A DNA stretch of 64,000 bases from an uncultured Pontibacter sp. Lineage in GTDB: Bacteria; Bacteroidota; Bacteroidia; Cytophagales; Hymenobacteraceae. Made by a program: the position numbers and the translations under genes. The stretch lies in assembly GCF_947492645.1 (NCBI RefSeq), contig NZ_CANLMZ010000006.1, positions 1-64,000 on the forward strand, read 5' to 3'. Below the pieces are notes generated by a model. The model searched no databases, was not told the DNA's origin, and worked only from the letters and a program-made list of their open reading frames with translations. This document shows, one piece after another, positions 44,077 to 52,518 of this stretch (positions are counted from its first letter, which is position 1; every line of letters starts with the position of its first letter).

Positions 44077-44637
44077 TTAGCTTACGTTAATATTTCCTCT
44101 CAACCTAATAATCCTGCTGTATCTTGGTCTGTTAAAGCGTTGAACCATTATCGGGTATATATTTAAGAATAGGTTGGTGATGATAAGCCATTTAGCCTCA
44201 CCTGATGAGCTTGAAACTACGATAGCTACTGCGAAAACAATTAAAGCTATAATCGTATGTCCTAGTTCAGATGCTCGAGTATTATACTCATTTGCTTTTA
44301 GTGAAAGCAGGCTGTTTTTTATAGGGTTTTTCTTTTTATTAATTTTTTCCCATCCAATCCACACGAGTATTTTTCTGTAGGCATGAACGCCTAAATATTT
44401 ATAAATGCTCCCATTTCTTTCAAATGGATTAGGTTCGAAATAATCTGAATCGAGTTTTAGATTTACCTGTGAGGCCAGGTAAGTATACCAACTCATTAGT
44501 ATGAAATTAAGACTCCAAGCAAATACAAAGCTTCTATAAGAAAACATCTCACCAACACCCCAACTGGTGAAAATGGCTATTAGTGTAGCAATAACCGAGG
44601 CTAACCATTTATTTGAGCCCATCTTAACCCTAATCAA
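44077..44637 (-). CDS. Membrane protein resembling CrtO-type acyltransferases
   Basis: A 186-residue protein with three to four hydrophobic segments (about residues 11-30, 35-55, 128-145 and 150-162). The central SIYKYLGVHAYRKIL and RASELGH, and the C-terminal LFLNIYPIMVQRFNRPR, resemble the glycosyl-4,4'-diaponeurosporenoate acyltransferase family (CrtO type). Staphyloxanthin synthesis is its known use; here no carotenoid genes adjoin it. The assignment is from memory of the pattern and is moderate. A later start at Met6 is possible. Confidence 0.5.
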   Translation of the reverse strand: MIRVKMGSNKWLASVIATLIAIFTSWGVGEMFSYRSFVFAWSLNFILMSWYTYLASQVNLKLDSDYFEPNPFERNGSIYKYLGVHAYRKILVWIGWEKINKKKNPIKNSLLSLKANEYNTRASELGHTIIALIVFAVAIVVSSSSGEAKWLIITNLFLNIYPIMVQRFNRPRYSRIIRLRGNINVS

Positions 44638-44676
44638 TTTATTATTCTCAATGCCTCGTACAGGCTAAAGCACACT

Positions 44677-45318
44677 TTAGTGTTTGTTGGCGAAAGTAAT
44701 TCTACTTCTTTTCCTAAATAAAATATACAACAAAGTAATGATAATAGATGAAATGAGAAAGGCATAAACATAATTCCAATTCATACCTTCAACATGTACT
44801 TCTCCTGTTTCCAAATTTATTAACCAAGTATTAAAGTCCCTTGTGTTAATGATTAGCTGCTGCTCAGTTCCGGTTGCGTAATGGTAACCTTTGTCTGCTA
44901 ACCACAATTGGTGGGATGAAGTCTGTTGAAGATATTGCGTGGGTATATTAAACTTATCGCCTGTTATTGTGATTGGCTTTTTTTCTTTTCTATATACTTC
45001 AACTATGGGAGATTCAGAATAGTACCAGTAGTTGACATAGGAGAAGTACATACCATCAGTAGACAATCTACCTTCTGGATACCCCATTGGTCTTATTCGC
45101 TGTTTCCAAAGCTCAGTACTATCTTTTGTGTAGACAATTAAAACCCACTTCCGTTCCCAAGGTAATTTAGTGGTATCATTGTCGCGGAAACGCACCCAAG
45201 AGAAGTACTCTCCATTTTCAGATTCTACCTTATATGGAGTCCAAGAGGGAGGAGAGTCCGCATTTCCGTTGACCACAAAGAACAGTAGTATAAAAACAAT
45301 GGAGAATGCTTTTTTCAT
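44677..45318 (-). CDS. Exported protein with C-terminal membrane anchor, unknown function
   Basis: A 213-residue protein with a signal peptide (residues 1-20, ending VVNGNADS), a beta-rich extracytoplasmic part with many Trp and Tyr residues, and one C-terminal transmembrane helix (about residues 182-202), leaving a short basic tail RKRSR in the cytoplasm. I do not recognise the family. It lies 39 bases upstream of the CrtO-like gene on the same strand, so the two may be co-transcribed. Confidence 0.55.
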   Translation of the reverse strand: MKKAFSIVFILLFFVVNGNADSPPSWTPYKVESENGEYFSWVRFRDNDTTKLPWERKWVLIVYTKDSTELWKQRIRPMGYPEGRLSTDGMYFSYVNYWYYSESPIVEVYRKEKKPITITGDKFNIPTQYLQQTSSHQLWLADKGYHYATGTEQQLIINTRDFNTWLINLETGEVHVEGMNWNYVYAFLISSIIITLLYILFRKRSRITFANKH

Positions 45319-45441
45319 TAATTAGAAATTACTGCCAACTAACATACAAACAGAACTCTCTTACGTTTACCACTATAAACCAGCGGCTAAACGGAGTAGC
45401 CTTTATATTAAATATAGAAAGTAACCTAGAAACTACCAATG

Positions 45442-46056
45442 TTAGAGTTTCATTCTAACCCCTAGCGCCAGGTTAAAGATCTTGCCGGGGCCAAGGTACT
45501 TTGGGTTCTGCACATACGAGATAATGTACTCCACGCTAGAGCCAAACTCGTAGTATGCGGCAAATCTGTTTAGTTTATTTACCCTTGCAAAATCAACCTG
45601 ACCGCCTAAAAGTATACTTCCGTGCAGGGCAGTAGAGAAGCCGTAATAGCTTTTTGGGTATTTATCATGTGGCTCAAAGGCAAAATATTCGTCTCCGAAA
45701 GTATAACTTACCTGTATGCCTGTTCTTAGTGGCTGCCAGCTTATGGCTTTATACTTTAGCGCTTTAACTGGAACGTAAGTTATTTTGATAGCCGTGGTCG
45801 TAATTCTGTCGCCGCCAATGCTTTCTGGCAAGTAGCCCAGGAAGAGGTCTGTCTCGAGTCTATCTTTGAAAAAAGATCGCCCCACGCCAGCCGATAAGAA
45901 ACCGATGCCCCCCGCAAACTGCGCCTTTACGTGGTACGGAGAAGCAATAGGAGAGTCCTGTGCGGCGGAATCCGGGGCAGGTTGCTGTGCATGTGCAGGT
46001 AAACGTAAAGCTGCGATCACAGCAAGAGCAAGTATAAAGGTATAAAGTTGCTTCAT
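45442..46056 (-). CDS. Putative outer membrane beta-barrel protein
   Basis: A 204-residue protein with a signal peptide (residues 1-24, AHAQ) and an amphipathic strand pattern typical of small barrels (GIGFLSAGVGRSFF, LETDLFLGYLP, TAIKITYVPVKAL, FNLALGVRMKL). The last residues form a strand with a terminal hydrophobic pair as in many outer membrane proteins. It is one base after the upstream phosphoesterase stop, forming an operon. Function is unknown. Confidence 0.6.
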   Translation of the reverse strand: MKQLYTFILALAVIAALRLPAHAQQPAPDSAAQDSPIASPYHVKAQFAGGIGFLSAGVGRSFFKDRLETDLFLGYLPESIGGDRITTTAIKITYVPVKALKYKAISWQPLRTGIQVSYTFGDEYFAFEPHDKYPKSYYGFSTALHGSILLGGQVDFARVNKLNRFAAYYEFGSSVEYIISYVQNPKYLGPGKIFNLALGVRMKL

Positions 46057-46057
46057 G

Positions 46058-46876
46058 CTAGTAGGCGATTCTCCTTATGTCGTAACCACCTTCCCATACT
46101 TTTAAATATGTGAATCCGCGGTTTTTAACGGTGGTGGTGCCGTGGTAAAGTATCTTGTTATCGTACAGATAATCCGTGTTCCAGTTGTGGATGTGGCCGA
46201 ACAGGCTCAGGCTTACCATATTGCTTTGAGCTAATGCATGGTGGTAGGAGGCCTCCAGTTTACGATCGAAGTCTGCATCGTAAGGTGGCACATGCGATAC
46301 CACAATGGCCTGCTGCCATACTTCGCCCTGCTGTGGCGCGAGTTCTTTGGCAAGCCAGTTAATGTCGGGTACTTTCCCGTTAAAGCTGTACTCGCGGCCG
46401 TTGGTATCAACCATTACAAATTTGGTGTGGCCATAGGTAAAGGAGTAATTCAGGGGGCCATACATTTGCTGGTATACTTTGCTGCCGTTGGCCAGCAGGT
46501 CGTGGTTGCCAACTACCGTCAGATACGGCCATTTCAAGTCTTTTAAAATGTCCTGCACCCATTTGTGCTCCTGTGTCATGCCAAAGTCGGAGATATCGCC
46601 CTGGTGTATCACAAAATCAATGTCTTGAAACCTGCTGTTGGCAGACTTTACAAAGTCTACCGCATCGTCATAAAAGCGCTGTGTATCGCCCATCACGATT
46701 AAGCGCAGGGTATCGCCGGGTTGCTGCTTTTGCAGGCGCTCCAGGTTAGTAGCCGTTAAGTTACGTTCGTCGCTATCGAGGCGTATCTGGTTAGGGTGGT
46801 ATTCAAAAAGATCGTCGCAGGAAGAGGCGCTGAAGTATGTAAGTATAACTAAAAGTAATTTAAAGGTTTTTTGCAT
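46058..46876 (-). CDS. Metallophosphoesterase lipoprotein
   Basis: A 272-residue lipoprotein of the calcineurin-like phosphoesterase family. The lipobox is SASSC (Cys20). The five metal-site blocks appear in order: VMGDTQ, HQGDISD, VGNHD, VVSHVP and FGHIHN. It probably hydrolyses a phosphoester outside the cytoplasm. A start seven codons upstream (46897) was set aside because MQKTFKLLLVIL begins the signal. The barrel gene follows directly. Confidence 0.88.
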   Translation of the reverse strand: MQKTFKLLLVILTYFSASSCDDLFEYHPNQIRLDSDERNLTATNLERLQKQQPGDTLRLIVMGDTQRFYDDAVDFVKSANSRFQDIDFVIHQGDISDFGMTQEHKWVQDILKDLKWPYLTVVGNHDLLANGSKVYQQMYGPLNYSFTYGHTKFVMVDTNGREYSFNGKVPDINWLAKELAPQQGEVWQQAIVVSHVPPYDADFDRKLEASYHHALAQSNMVSLSLFGHIHNWNTDYLYDNKILYHGTTTVKNRGFTYLKVWEGGYDIRRIAY

Positions 46877-46975
46877 AGTAAGTAACTGGTAATGCAACCA
46901 AATTTAATCGCGTAAAGGTACGATTTTCGGGCACGGCTTCCGCCATGGCGCTTCTACTTTTAAGCCGGTGCAACT

Positions 46976-47557
46976 TTATTTATCGATGCTCCAATACTGC
47001 CCGTCAATAGTTTGGAAGTATACCAAGCCGTGCTTTTTGGCATAGTAAATCTCGTGTATTTTGTCTGGCCTGTGGGGAGGCAGGTTAAATTTAACGCGAA
47101 ACACTCTTTCGTACTGGGTGCCGTTCAGGTCGAGGTTGTTTATGAGTTCGGCCTCTACCTCGCGGGCCATAACCTGCTCATCAGCTTGATTTTTTGCTGT
47201 AATCAACGTTGCAAAATAAGCGTTGAAGTCTGGTTGGCCAATGTTTCTAATGTCGAGGTAATCCTGCTCGGCCACCACGATAAGCCCCAGGTCGCTTTGC
47301 AGCCCGGTGTAGGTTAACCAGTAATATTCCGATTTGTTTGCACCGAATTTGCCGGAGTAAGTCCGGGTGTCCTTTTGCACCTTAATCGTTAGCTCTTCCT
47401 TTTCTCCGGTATGGCTGGTAAAGTATAACTTCGTATCTGTTTTTGTCTGCAGCCACTCCTGGGTATAGGCAGACACATGCACGGTGTCTTTTTTACAGGC
47501 AACAGTTACAGCTAGCAGCATCAGCAGCATTTTAAAAGTATAGGCCGGCGTTTTCAT
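46976..47557 (-). CDS. Putative lipoprotein, unknown function
   Basis: A 193-residue protein with lipobox-like LAVTVACKK (Cys21). The mature part is beta rich (YFTSHTGEKEELTIKVQK, YYWLTYTGLQSDL) and resembles no family I know. It lies about 100 bases upstream of the phosphoesterase on the same strand, so a three-gene surface operon is possible. No catalytic motif is visible. Confidence 0.55.
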   Translation of the reverse strand: MKTPAYTFKMLLMLLAVTVACKKDTVHVSAYTQEWLQTKTDTKLYFTSHTGEKEELTIKVQKDTRTYSGKFGANKSEYYWLTYTGLQSDLGLIVVAEQDYLDIRNIGQPDFNAYFATLITAKNQADEQVMAREVEAELINNLDLNGTQYERVFRVKFNLPPHRPDKIHEIYYAKKHGLVYFQTIDGQYWSIDK

Positions 47558-47844
47558 AACATCAGGATTTCTATACTAAGATGCAGATTAAATGGCAAAT
47601 GTTGCATTCATCTATAAAATATTTTCACTTTTAGGTATTGATCATATATTCCACTTTGCTGAGCATATAATTGCGAATATCTCTGTAAGCCCTCTTTTAT
47701 TTTAAACCGTTGCAGTCCTTACCGGACAATTTGGCGCAAAGTATGGCTTTGGCTTTTTGTTTGAAGAGTGCTTAGCTTTACAACTAGCAATTGCAGCAAG
47801 TATGGCCGCAGCTGCGTATGTTAAACCTGACCAAGTATAAAAAG

Positions 47845-48387
47845 ATGACAAAAATAAGATCGACCACCGTTTGCGGAATTTACCATAACGGCGAAGTGGC
47901 TTTAGGTGCCGACGGACAGGCTACCATGGACAAGCATATAGCTAAAAGCAACGTTAAAAAAATCCGTAAGCTGCTGGATGGTAAAATCGTAACAGGCTTT
48001 GCCGGTTCTACTGCCGATGCTTTTACGCTGCTGGAGCGCTTTGAGGAGAAACTGAACACCTACCAGAGCAACATGAAGCGCGCTGCCATAGAGCTTGCCA
48101 AGGACTGGCGCAAAGACCAGTACCTGCGCAAACTGGAAGCCATGATGGTGGTGGCTAATAAAGATGAACTGCTGATTATTTCAGGTACAGGCGATGTGCT
48201 GGAGCCGGACAACCAGATTGCAGCTATCGGTTCAGGAAGTATGTATGCGCATGCTGCCGCTTTGGCACTTAAAAAGCACGCGCCGCACTTATCTGCAGAA
48301 GAGATGGTGCGCGAGGCCCTGACCATTGCAGCCGACATATGCATCTACACCAATCATAACCTGATAATAGAGAAACCAGCTAGTTAA
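47845..48387 (+). CDS. hslV: HslV, peptidase subunit of the HslUV protease
   Basis: A 180-residue proteasome-like threonine peptidase. The mature N-terminal threonine aligns with Thr7 in STTVCGIYHNGEVALG, so a six-residue propeptide must be removed. GADGQATM is also typical. The longer frame starting at TTG 47791 was rejected. Normally it works with the ATPase HslU, which is not next to it here. It degrades misfolded proteins in the cytosol. Confidence 0.93.
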   Translation: MTKIRSTTVCGIYHNGEVALGADGQATMDKHIAKSNVKKIRKLLDGKIVTGFAGSTADAFTLLERFEEKLNTYQSNMKRAAIELAKDWRKDQYLRKLEAMMVVANKDELLIISGTGDVLEPDNQIAAIGSGSMYAHAAALALKKHAPHLSAEEMVREALTIAADICIYTNHNLIIEKPAS

Positions 48388-48624
48388 AGCTACTGAAACG
48401 TGTGTTGGTAATTATCTTTTTTCAGGTTCTGAGAATGGATTTTATTGCACCCGATTATATTTGGTTTCTGAAACTGGAGGACCTTAGCTTGGCTACTTAA
48501 TTCCACCTGCATTTTACGGTGTTCGAACAGCTGTAGTATATAGTTCGTAAAGTATAAATCAGAGATAAATTTATAACTTGCAGAATCAAGACGCCCAATT
48601 TTAGGGTGCTTAAAGCTAATCAAA
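48388..48624. other. Gap between hslV and the deoxyhypusine synthase-like gene
   Basis: The 237 bases hold the promoter of the following gene and no supported gene. A minus-strand frame of 77 codons was considered and rejected. An AAGTATAAA word lies near 48548. Confidence 0.4.
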
Positions 48625-49596
48625 ATGGAAGTATCAAATTTCTTAAAAAAACACTACAAGCACTTTAACGCTGCATCGTTGATTGATGCCGCCGAAGGAT
48701 ACAAAACACACCTGAACAATGGTGGTAAAATGCTGGTTACATTGGCTGGTGCCATGTCTACGGCAGAGCTGGGTATTATTTTGGCCGAGATGATCCGCCA
48801 GGACAAGATCCACGCAATTTCTTGTACAGGTGCTAACCTGGAAGAGGACATCTTTAACCTGGTAGCCCACGACTTTTATGAGCGCGTGCCGCACTACCGT
48901 GAGCTTTCTGCCGCAGACGAAGAGGAGCTGCTTAGCCGCCACCTGAACCGCGTTACCGATACTTGTATTCCGGAAGAGGAAGCTATGCGCCGTTTAGAGC
49001 ATGTTGTATTAAAATACTGGGAGAAGGCTGATAAAGCAGGGGAGGCATACTTTCCGCACGAGTTTTTCTACCAGATTCTGTTATCCGGAGAACTGGAGCA
49101 GTATTACCAGATTGACCCGAAGAACAGCTGGATGCTGGAGGCCGCAAAAAAGAACCTTCCTATCATCTGCCCGGGCTGGGAAGACTCTACGCTAGGTAAC
49201 ATCTATGCAGGCCACGTTATCAGCGGCGACATTAAAAATGTGCATACCATGAAAACCGGTATACAATACATGATGGAGCTGGCCGACTGGTATACGCAAA
49301 CTGCTAAAGAAGAATCTACCATAGGTTTCTTCCAGATTGGCGGTGGTATTGCCGGCGATTTCCCGATTTGCGTAGTGCCAATGCTGCACCAGGATTTGCA
49401 GCGTGATGGTGTTCCGCTTTGGGGCTACTTCGCACAGATTTCCGATTCTACTACCAGCTACGGTTCTTACTCCGGTGCTGTGCCAAACGAGAAAATTACG
49501 TGGGGTAAGCTTGGCAAAGAAACTCCAAAGTATATGATCGAATCAGATGCCACAATTGTGGCTCCGCTTATCTTCGCGATTGTGCTGGATATGTAA
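48625..49596 (+). CDS. Deoxyhypusine synthase-family protein
   Basis: A 323-residue NAD-dependent enzyme of the deoxyhypusine synthase fold. The GAMSTAELGIILAEMI and ISCTGANLEEDIFNL regions, GFFQIGGGIAGDFPI and the catalytic-lysine segment ITWGKLG (equivalent to the SWGK site) are present. Bacteria lack the eIF5A protein that the eukaryotic enzyme modifies, so the true substrate may be a polyamine (homospermidine synthase-like). The active site looks intact. A strong terminator follows. It is not in an evident polyamine operon. Confidence 0.88.
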   Translation: MEVSNFLKKHYKHFNAASLIDAAEGYKTHLNNGGKMLVTLAGAMSTAELGIILAEMIRQDKIHAISCTGANLEEDIFNLVAHDFYERVPHYRELSAADEEELLSRHLNRVTDTCIPEEEAMRRLEHVVLKYWEKADKAGEAYFPHEFFYQILLSGELEQYYQIDPKNSWMLEAAKKNLPIICPGWEDSTLGNIYAGHVISGDIKNVHTMKTGIQYMMELADWYTQTAKEESTIGFFQIGGGIAGDFPICVVPMLHQDLQRDGVPLWGYFAQISDSTTSYGSYSGAVPNEKITWGKLGKETPKYMIESDATIVAPLIFAIVLDM

Positions 49597-49611
49597 TTCG
49601 GAAAGTATAAA

Positions 49612-49661
49612 GTATAAATCAAAAGCCCGGTAGCCTGTGTTACCGGGCTTTTGATTTATAC
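49612..49661. terminator. 21-bp convergent terminator
   Basis: A perfect 21-bp stem (49612-49632 with 49641-49661) with an 8-base loop separates the convergent genes. The core is AAAAGCCCGGTA, and the base is GTATAAATC with GATTTATAC. Two AAGTATAA words lie just before it. Confidence 0.9.
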
Positions 49662-49671
49662 ATGCTTGTTG

Positions 49672-52269
49672 TTACTGTTGCTTTTGCACCAGCTGCTGTG
49701 CCCGGAAAAGGTTATCCGCTGCCTGCAGTATCTTGCCTTTTAACTTCGGGTTGTATGTAGGGTTTGCTTCTAAAAAATTGCGGACTACGGCGGCGGCTTC
49801 TGGTGTTTGGTAAGAGCCAAATGTGGCATTCAGCCAGTTCGTCGGGAAGAAAATGTCTCCAGTTAATTGGATTTCCTCCAGCATCTCCAGGCTCTGCTTC
49901 AGGTACTTTTCAGAAGTATGGCTGCGCAGCGGGTGGTGCAGGTACCCAAGTGCAGTTGCCACCCAGGCTTCTTTGTCACGGTTTTGTTCCTCTTTAAGCG
50001 AGGCAAAAAATGCATCACGCACCTGCACATCCGCCGATAAGGCTGGCATCAGGAATTGCAGTCTTTTCTGGCGGTCTGGGTTTTTGATGCGGGCAAGCTG
50101 TTTATCAAGTATGGTGTTGCCCTCCGGATATTCCCTTAGTGCCAGAACAAGAGCCAGCGAAGTATAATCGTCTTCTGTTAGTTTTACACCGTCAGGGGCC
50201 TGCTGAGTTTTCCACACCTGGTAAAGGCGTTTGGTTGCTTCAGGAGTAAGCGCTATGTCCTGGTAGGTTTTAAAGAGCAGTTTTTTTGCATTCGTATCTT
50301 GCTGCTTTTCCATGTTATCCCAAAGCTTTTTCTCATATGCTGATGCCATCAGTTTTCGGTACTCAGGTGATAAAAACTTCCAGAAAATGTCGCTGGTGTA
50401 GCCAGTCAGTAGTTTCAGGTTTAGTTCTTCTGCCTCTTTTTCAGACTCCAGAGCAGTAAATGTCAGTAACAAATCAGGGTTTATACCCCGGTTGTTAAGC
50501 ATGCTCTCGTAAAGGTTAATGTAAGCCGAAGCTCGCATCAAAGGGCTTTGTAGCTTAGGTATTGCCTCTAGGTTATCTTTATCAATTGGAAACTGCCCAT
50601 ACCCTTGCCCGGATGAGTTGAAAAGTATAAACTCCGGTTGTTGCTTTCCTATAGCTTCTTTTAGCGCCACCTGCTGCGCGTTCATGTTAACTGTTAGTTC
50701 TTCTACCCGATCTTTATAGACTAACGCTACTTCAAAAAACTGCGGCCACAATCTGTCTGAGCCATCTTCTCCTTTTTGGGAGATAGTAAAGCTTGTAATT
50801 TTACTTTTGTCTGTTTGCAGCTGATAATCGAATACAGGTCGCCCCGGCTCGTTTACCCATACCTGGTTCCAGGCTTGCAGGTCTGCTGGGGTACGTGCAT
50901 CCAGAATTTCGATAAGTTGTGGCCAGGTGGCATTGCCGTTGGCATAGGTTTTTAGATATTCACGCAGCCCCTCTTGAAACTTTGCCTCACCCATTAGCCG
51001 TTCTAGCTGGCGCATCATAACGGGGGCTTTGTGGTAGATAATGTTGCCATACATGCTGCCGGCATCCTGCAGGTTATCCAGTTGCTGGCGTATGGGGTTA
51101 GCACCTGTGGTACGGTCTACACCATAGGCAGCCGGGAAGTGGTTTATCAAAAACTTAAGGTCGTAATTCGCGTCGGCCACCGTAACCTGCGATATTTTAT
51201 CGGCCATAAAGTTGGCGAACACCTCCTTCATCCACACATCGTTAAACCATTGCATCGTAACCAGATCACCAAACCACATATGTGCTGTTTCGTGGGCAAT
51301 CAGGTTTGAGCGCGATACGCGTTGATCCTTTGTTGCGCCTTCGTCTAAAAAGAGGGTAGAGGCTTTGTAATCGATGGCTCCAACGTGCTCCATGCCTCCA
51401 TACTGAAAATCCGGAATCGCCACAAAATCAAATTTCTGGAAAGGATAGGGGATTTGGGTATAGTCTTCCATAAACGCCAGCGCATCAGCGTGTATTTTAA
51501 AGATGGGATCTATACTTAGTTTTAGCTTGCTGCTGTCGGTTTCGCGGTGGTAAAAGTTCATGGGCCTGCCAGCTTCAGTTCGGCTGATCAAATTAAAATC
51601 GCCGGCTACAAACGAGAAAAGGTACGTGCTGATCTTGTCTGACTCTTGAAAGCGGTATACTTTCTGTTCGCCTTTTGCCACGATGTCCTGCAGCGGAGCA
51701 TTGGCTACGGCTTTCCAGCTGCGCGGTATACTTAAGGCTAAGGTAAAGGTAGCCTTAAGGTCAGGCTGATCTATTACTGGAAACACAGTTCGAGCCCTGT
51801 CAGGTACAAGCAAAGTATACAGGTAATCAGCGTTGCGATTCAGGGAGAGGTTGCCGGCAGTAAAATCTATTTCGATTTTATTTTCGCCCTCCTGCAAAAA
51901 CTTAGTCTCAACAAGTATGTGCTCATTCTCAAAAACTATAGGGATGGTTTTGCCATTTACCTTTATACTTTTCAGGTGGCTTGCCTGCTCCTTAAAGTCC
52001 AGTTGAAGTGGCTGTGTGTTATCGGTTAAGGTAAGCGTTATAAGCTCTGAGGCCGTAATTGGCTCGCTTTTAGTTTCCGGTATACTCAGGTGCAGGTTGT
52101 AGTTGATGTTACTTACTACTCGTTTGCGGTAGGTTGCCAACTGCTGTGACACGCCGGTTTCCACGGGAAGCGCATTGGACTGTGTTGCTGTCTGGCTACA
52201 CGATGCAGCTGAAAAAAGGAGCAAAGCCATAGCACCGGCTTTAAAAAGGAGGGAGGGTACAAGTTTCAT
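49672..52269 (-). CDS. M1 family zinc aminopeptidase, lipoprotein
   Basis: An 865-residue aminopeptidase N-like enzyme. The lipobox SAASCSQ (Cys24) anchors it outside the cytoplasm. The exopeptidase signature is GGMEHVGAI (GAMEN variant), and the zinc site is HETAHMWFGD with the second glutamate in KEVFANF. The transition-state Tyr is in NIIYHKAPVM. The C-terminal helical ERAP1-like domain starts at about residue 520. It releases N-terminal residues from peptides outside the cytoplasm. It is monocistronic. Confidence 0.92.
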   Translation of the reverse strand: MKLVPSLLFKAGAMALLLFSAASCSQTATQSNALPVETGVSQQLATYRKRVVSNINYNLHLSIPETKSEPITASELITLTLTDNTQPLQLDFKEQASHLKSIKVNGKTIPIVFENEHILVETKFLQEGENKIEIDFTAGNLSLNRNADYLYTLLVPDRARTVFPVIDQPDLKATFTLALSIPRSWKAVANAPLQDIVAKGEQKVYRFQESDKISTYLFSFVAGDFNLISRTEAGRPMNFYHRETDSSKLKLSIDPIFKIHADALAFMEDYTQIPYPFQKFDFVAIPDFQYGGMEHVGAIDYKASTLFLDEGATKDQRVSRSNLIAHETAHMWFGDLVTMQWFNDVWMKEVFANFMADKISQVTVADANYDLKFLINHFPAAYGVDRTTGANPIRQQLDNLQDAGSMYGNIIYHKAPVMMRQLERLMGEAKFQEGLREYLKTYANGNATWPQLIEILDARTPADLQAWNQVWVNEPGRPVFDYQLQTDKSKITSFTISQKGEDGSDRLWPQFFEVALVYKDRVEELTVNMNAQQVALKEAIGKQQPEFILFNSSGQGYGQFPIDKDNLEAIPKLQSPLMRASAYINLYESMLNNRGINPDLLLTFTALESEKEAEELNLKLLTGYTSDIFWKFLSPEYRKLMASAYEKKLWDNMEKQQDTNAKKLLFKTYQDIALTPEATKRLYQVWKTQQAPDGVKLTEDDYTSLALVLALREYPEGNTILDKQLARIKNPDRQKRLQFLMPALSADVQVRDAFFASLKEEQNRDKEAWVATALGYLHHPLRSHTSEKYLKQSLEMLEEIQLTGDIFFPTNWLNATFGSYQTPEAAAVVRNFLEANPTYNPKLKGKILQAADNLFRAQQLVQKQQ

Positions 52270-52461
52270 GCAAAATGATTTGAGCTAAGGTAAAGTTACG
52301 CATTGCAGGAGATAAATGCACACCACAAGCAGGTGCTTGTAGTATGGAACGTAGCCATGAGCTAGACAGCACCCTTCGCTTTAAAATTTATACTTTGTAA
52401 TTCAGCTTTTTTTAAAGGGCTAAGCATGCGGAATATAGTAAGTAAGAATTGACCAGCTACA

Positions 52462-52495
52462 AAAAAGCGGCTGAACGAAGGTTCAGCCGCTTTTT
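52462..52495. terminator. Terminator after the large catalase gene
   Basis: A perfect 15-bp stem (52462-52476 with 52481-52495) with a GAAG tetraloop, GCGGCTGAAC and its complement, flanked by A and T runs. It follows the stop of katE on the minus strand. Confidence 0.9.
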
Positions 52496-52518
52496 AAATT
52501 ATCAGAAGTATAAAATAC

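Noticed and set aside
48390..48623. 77-codon minus-strand frame between hslV and the deoxyhypusine synthase-like gene
   Set aside because: Its start lies two bases from the start of the plus-strand gene and would cover that gene's promoter. The translation has no recognisable pattern and the composition is typical of AT-rich gap DNA.
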